From NCBI RefSeq assembly GCF_004340205.1, contig NZ_SLWB01000008.1, positions 1-64,000 on the forward strand: a stretch of 64,000 bases of DNA, read 5' to 3'. Below, piece after piece: positions 60,844-64,000 of this stretch. Source of the stretch: Acetobacteroides hydrogenigenes (GTDB lineage Bacteria > Bacteroidota > Bacteroidia > Bacteroidales > ZOR0009). Position numbers and translations under genes: made by a program. The notes beneath the pieces were generated by a model. The model made no database searches, had not been told where the DNA came from, and saw nothing but the letters and a program-made list of their open reading frames with translations. Each line of letters opens with the position of its first letter. Positions within the stretch are counted from its first letter, which is position 1.

Positions 60844-61491
60844 ATGAATGAAAAAGGATACATACTAACCGAAGAGTTCAGGAAACGAGCATTGCGCTAC
60901 CTTACCTATTTGAAGTTTCAAAAGGTAAAAGGTCGTAATATTTTCGATATTAACGAAATATCTTCAGAATTAGGATACAACAAAGCATCAGTATCTAACG
61001 ACCTTCATCTGTTGGGCATCTACCATTTAAACAATTCAATTCCAATAGGCATTGGCATTGATGCCTTTGAGTCATTTTTGGTTGTCAATCGCCTAAGCGA
61101 GGCATTTTTGATATGTAACAGTAAACAAGCAAAGAAGATAATCCATGCTAAGGAATTAGCCCAGCAAGGTATAAAAGTAGTTGCAGCGTTCGATCCTTCT
61201 CCCAATCTTGAGCCTTACGAGATTGATGCCATAAAGGTTCTAAGTGCCGATAGGATAGACAGCCTTTCTGACCGAATGCATATTCAGTTTATGATTATTG
61301 CTACGGAGAAAGAACAGGCACAGCACGCAGCAAATATTGCAGCAAATGCTGGCGCAAAAGCCATAATAAACATGTCAGGAGTTGAGCTTGTCTTTCCTGA
61401 TGGTATTGCCGGCATCAATACAAATGGGATCGAAAAGCTAGAGGAAGACATCGCTAAAATACAAGCCTTAATGGCATCAAATACGCGTTGA
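60844..61491 (+). CDS. Rex-like redox repressor with degenerate NAD(H)-binding loop
   Basis: 215 residues. The winged-helix domain (1-85) aligns with Rex: RALRYLTYLKFQKVKGRNIF, EISSELGYNKASVSNDLHLLG, IGIGIDAFESFL. The C-terminal Rossmann half keeps GIKVVAAFDPSPN (the Asp that holds the adenosine ribose in Rex), a GAKAIINMSGVEL segment and PDGIAGINTN. Where Rex has the glycine-rich GxGxxG loop, this protein reads FLICNSKQAKKII with no glycine. NADH sensing is therefore doubtful, although the fold and DNA-binding parts look intact. First gene of the operon; the next starts 4 bases after its stop. Confidence 0.85.
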   Translation: MNEKGYILTEEFRKRALRYLTYLKFQKVKGRNIFDINEISSELGYNKASVSNDLHLLGIYHLNNSIPIGIGIDAFESFLVVNRLSEAFLICNSKQAKKIIHAKELAQQGIKVVAAFDPSPNLEPYEIDAIKVLSADRIDSLSDRMHIQFMIIATEKEQAQHAANIAANAGAKAIINMSGVELVFPDGIAGINTNGIEKLEEDIAKIQALMASNTR

Positions 61492-61495
61492 GGAT

Positions 61496-61750
61496 ATGCA
61501 GAAAAAAGTTGAAGTTTTAATTTGCCTTGGCAGCTCTTGCTTTTCCAGAGGAAACAGAGAAATGCTAGAAGCCATAAAAAAGCACCTCAAAGAAAACGAT
61601 CTTGAAGAGAAGGTAAACTTTAAGGGGAAACTCTGCTCAAACATATGCAGTAGCGGACCTACAATTACCATAGATGGAGTTGTATACAAAGAAGTGCGCT
61701 TCAACACTGCAATAACACATATCGAAAACGCCCTTAAACAGCAGCAATGA
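61496..61750 (+). CDS. Thioredoxin-like [2Fe-2S] ferredoxin
   Basis: 84 residues. Cysteines at 10, 15, 47 and 51 (C-x4-C ... C-x3-C, ICLGSSC and LCSNICSSGP), the ligand set of the NuoE/HydC thioredoxin-like [2Fe-2S] fold. It lacks the N-terminal helical part of NuoE and is therefore a stand-alone cluster domain. Likely an electron partner of the sensory hydrogenase encoded next; the genes overlap by 4 bases (ATGA). Confidence 0.93.
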   Translation: MQKKVEVLICLGSSCFSRGNREMLEAIKKHLKENDLEEKVNFKGKLCSNICSSGPTITIDGVVYKEVRFNTAITHIENALKQQQ

Positions 61751-63480
61751 ACTTAGCGAATCCCATATACACCGAGATAAACAACTGCCAGGATTGCTAC
61801 AAGTGCATCCGTCACTGTCCTGTTAAGGGGATAAACGTAGGCCAAGGTAGCGCATCGATTGATGGGGAACGCTGTATATTTTGCGGCAACTGCGTTACCA
61901 TTTGCCCTGCAAACGCAAAGAAAATTCGCAACGACATCAAGGTCGCTCGCAATGTCATAAACAACTCTAGCGTAGTGGTAGCCTCTATCGCTCCATCTTA
62001 CACTACCGAGTTTCCAAACGTTTCCATCTCTAAAATAACGCGTGCGCTTAAAATGCTCGGATTTAGCGCAGTTTCGGAAACGGCACTTGGAGCAGAGGTA
62101 GTATCGAAAGAGACGGCCCATTACATATCGGAGCACGATAAGGGTATTTTTATCTCATCGGCATGTCCTTCGGTAGTTGAGCTAATTTGCAAGTACTACC
62201 CATCTATCAGCGACTCGATAGTGCCAATACATTCGCCGATGGTTACGCACGGTTTGATGATTAAGGAATGGTTTGGCAAGGATGCAAAAACCATCTTCTT
62301 TGGACCATGTATCTCAAAAAAACGCGAAGCCGACAACTTCAAAAATATTATTGACGTAGCACTTACATTCAACGATCTGCGAGAGTGGATGAACGATGAA
62401 GGCATAGACTTTGACCTAATTCCTGAAAACGAGGATACGTTTGAGCCATACACCTCGAATATGGGTTCTATTTACCCTCTTGATGGAGGAATGGTGGCTG
62501 GAGTATCGGCGGATTTGGAGAAGAACAGCACCATATATATGAACTTCTCGGGAACCGACGCTATACGGCAAACGCTTAACAGCATCGACAACTGGGACTC
62601 GAGCCAAAAGCTATTTTTAGAACTGCTTTCGTGTACCGGAGGCTGCATTCATGGTCCAGGGACAGTAACTAAAAATTCAACTGCAGTAAAACGATATAAG
62701 ATACAATCGGAACTTTTCCGAAAAAACAAAAGTGACGCCAAAGCTGCTGCCTACGCTCCAAGTATAAGCATTAGTCGTAGTTTCAGTAACATTTATCCAG
62801 TCCAAAAAAGGCAGCATGCTGAGGCCGATCTTTTCGGATCGTTGAGCGCTATCGGAAAGCTATCTGAAAAAGATGAAATAAACTGCGGAGGCTGCGGATA
62901 CGACAGCTGTCGAGACTTTGCCGCAGCGCTAATCGACGGACAAGCAGAGCGCAACATGTGCGTATCGTACATGCGCAAGGTTGCCAACGATAAAGCAACA
63001 GTACTACTTCAGAAGATGCCCTCGGGAGTCTTGCTCGTAGACGAGGACATGAAGGTTATAGAATCGAACAAGAGCTTTGCCAAGATGATGGGGCCCGAGA
63101 TCGAGATGATCAACGAAACAAACCCAGGACTTGCCGGGGCTAACGTTGCAAAGCTAGTTTCGTTTCATAAGCTTTTCTCGTCGGTGCTTAGCACGGGCAA
63201 AGACATCATGGAGCGCGATGTAAGGTTCAACGATAAGCTTTTTAAGGTATCAATATTTACCGTACTTAAGCATAAGATTGTTTGCGCCATAATGCGCGAT
63301 CTCATTGTTCCTGAAGTTCGCAACGATGAGATTGTAAAGAGAACACAAAAGGTTATCCAAGAAAACCTGGAAACCGTACAAAAAATAGCCTACCTACTTG
63401 GTGAGAATGCATCACGTACCGAAACTATGCTCAACACCATTCTGGAGGCATACCAAATTGACGAAAGCAGTGAAAGATAA
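61747..63480 (+). CDS. Sensory [FeFe]-hydrogenase-like protein with PAS domain
   Basis: 577 residues. Two [4Fe-4S] sites (Cys 14, 17, 20, 24 and 43, 46, 49, 53) precede the H-cluster domain. Its three motifs are L1 ISSACPSVV (Cys140), L2 FFGPCISKKREAD (Cys188) and L3 FLELLSCTGGCIHGPG (Cys296, Cys300), so all four cluster ligands are present. The Cys that relays protons in catalytic enzymes (first C of TSCCPGW) is Ala139, as I recall for putative sensory hydrogenases such as HydS. A further [4Fe-4S] motif follows (Cys 380, 383, 388, 405; NCGGCGYDSC), then a PAS domain at about 415-520 and a helical end. It probably senses H2 or redox state and signals to the phosphatase gene that overlaps its end. 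Confidence 0.92.
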   Translation: MNLANPIYTEINNCQDCYKCIRHCPVKGINVGQGSASIDGERCIFCGNCVTICPANAKKIRNDIKVARNVINNSSVVVASIAPSYTTEFPNVSISKITRALKMLGFSAVSETALGAEVVSKETAHYISEHDKGIFISSACPSVVELICKYYPSISDSIVPIHSPMVTHGLMIKEWFGKDAKTIFFGPCISKKREADNFKNIIDVALTFNDLREWMNDEGIDFDLIPENEDTFEPYTSNMGSIYPLDGGMVAGVSADLEKNSTIYMNFSGTDAIRQTLNSIDNWDSSQKLFLELLSCTGGCIHGPGTVTKNSTAVKRYKIQSELFRKNKSDAKAAAYAPSISISRSFSNIYPVQKRQHAEADLFGSLSAIGKLSEKDEINCGGCGYDSCRDFAAALIDGQAERNMCVSYMRKVANDKATVLLQKMPSGVLLVDEDMKVIESNKSFAKMMGPEIEMINETNPGLAGANVAKLVSFHKLFSSVLSTGKDIMERDVRFNDKLFKVSIFTVLKHKIVCAIMRDLIVPEVRNDEIVKRTQKVIQENLETVQKIAYLLGENASRTETMLNTILEAYQIDESSER

Positions 63481-64000
63481 CCCATTTTTCATAGAAGTTG
63501 ACATGTGGCAGCAAAACTGCAAGGGCCGACCAGTATGCGGCGATGTCTTCCTCTCGAAAAAGATAAAGGAGGAGAATCGCCTAGTTATGGTGCTCTCCGA
63601 CGGTTTGGGTAGCGGCATCAAAGCCAACGTACTGGCATCTCTTACTGCATCAATGGCGGTAAACTATACGCTTTTGAAAGAGCCTATCGACCGAATAGCC
63701 CATACCGTAATGAAAACGCTGCCGGTTGATAGCGAACGAAAAATTAGCTATGCCACCTTCACCATTGTAGATATTGAGTCGGACGGAGAAACAAACGTGG
63801 TGGAGTACGACAACCCATCGTTCGTACTTATCCGCAACGGCAAGGTAATTACGCCCGAAAAGGAAAGCATTACGCTTGAGGAGAGCAGCATCCGCAAAAA
63901 GGTAATGTACCGCTCACACTTCATAGCTCAAAAGGAAGACCGCATGATACTCTTCTCCGATGGGGTTACCCAATCGGGAATGGGCACGCTGCAGATGCCT
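63470..64000 (+). CDS. SpoIIE/PP2C-type serine phosphatase, cut by window end
   Basis: Partial, 177 codons visible and open to the window end. A GTG at 63470 overlaps the hydrogenase gene by 11 bases; an in-frame ATG at 63503 is the alternative. PP2C-like motifs: GRPVCGDVFLSKK (first metal Asp), VMVLSDGLGSGIKAN (the SDGxGxG motif), ISYATFTIVDIE and MILFSDGVTQSG. SpoIIE-type phosphatases act on anti-anti-sigma or similar phosphoproteins. Its fusion-like overlap with a sensory hydrogenase suggests the output of H2/redox sensing is dephosphorylation. Confidence 0.92.
   Translation, partial: MKDNPFFIEVDMWQQNCKGRPVCGDVFLSKKIKEENRLVMVLSDGLGSGIKANVLASLTASMAVNYTLLKEPIDRIAHTVMKTLPVDSERKISYATFTIVDIESDGETNVVEYDNPSFVLIRNGKVITPEKESITLEESSIRKKVMYRSHFIAQKEDRMILFSDGVTQSGMGTLQMP

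Noticed and set aside
61747-63480. Reading the hydrogenase as a catalytic H2-producing enzyme
   Set aside because: The proton-relay Cys is Ala, the L1/L2 motifs are of the sensory type, and PAS and phosphatase context point to signalling.
1-64000. tRNA or rRNA genes
   Set aside because: No T-loop (GGTTCRANNCC) with matching acceptor stem and no rRNA core sequences were recognised in any gap by eye; a covariance-model scan would be decisive.

Overview
The window comes from a strictly or facultatively anaerobic member of the Bacteroidota, most likely of the Bacteroidales/Marinilabiliales type. Three things point there: promoters of the TAnnTTTG (-7) type in front of many genes, weak or absent Shine-Dalgarno sites, and Bacteroidota-specific families (SusC/SusD pair, STN/FecR sensors, carboxypeptidase-regulatory-domain receptors, a DUF3276 PUR protein, long NusB). 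A ferredoxin and a sensory [FeFe]-hydrogenase locus indicate anaerobic metabolism. I found no rRNA, tRNA, transposase or CRISPR array.

Layout. 0-5 kb: a cell-envelope sensing cluster of two paralogous exported proteins around an ECF sigma/FecR anti-sigma pair. 5-12 kb: a NYN-RNase/cold-shock fusion, a DnaQ-like exonuclease, murB, mltG, a second ECF sigma factor and rlmB. 12-19 kb: poorly characterised proteins (helical Ala-rich protein, VWA lipoprotein), a long-chain acyl-CoA synthetase and a membrane protein. 19-25 kb: the translation operon thrS-infC-rpmI-rplT (infC starts with ATT), then dapB-lepB. 24.6-29.3 kb, minus strand: nusB-DUF1573-yajC, then ybbR-coaE-TerB/DnaJ-small protein. 29.5-35 kb: a PUR-domain protein and a SusC/SusD nutrient-uptake pair. 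35-39 kb: a histidine-degradation operon (hutI-DUF4197-ftcD). 39.7-46 kb: RluA, panB, and a thiamine scavenging operon (TPP riboswitch, TonB receptor, PnuT, thiamine pyrophosphokinase). 46-51 kb: GT39 glycosyltransferase, thioredoxin, CCA-adding enzyme, DUF4382 lipoprotein. 51-56 kb: a complete wbpE-D-B-A set for UDP-2,3-diacetamido-glucuronic acid, interrupted by a four-helix-bundle gene that lies between 29-bp inverted repeats. 56.4-60.2 kb: meaB, a DUF1573 tandem protein, an M20 amidohydrolase. 60.4-64 kb: a ferredoxin, then a tightly packed operon of a Rex-like repressor, a [2Fe-2S] thioredoxin-like protein, a sensory [FeFe]-hydrogenase and a SpoIIE-type phosphatase cut by the window end.

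The most unusual material is (1) the redox/H2-sensing operon at the right end, whose Rex-like repressor has lost the glycine-rich NAD(H)-binding loop although a near-consensus Rex operator lies upstream; (2) four intergenic tandem-repeat arrays with 21-, 41-, 42- and 41-bp periods, two of which share a sequence framework; (3) the four-helix-bundle gene between inverted G-rich repeats; and (4) a sigma/anti-sigma operon whose STN-containing third protein has no TonB barrel.
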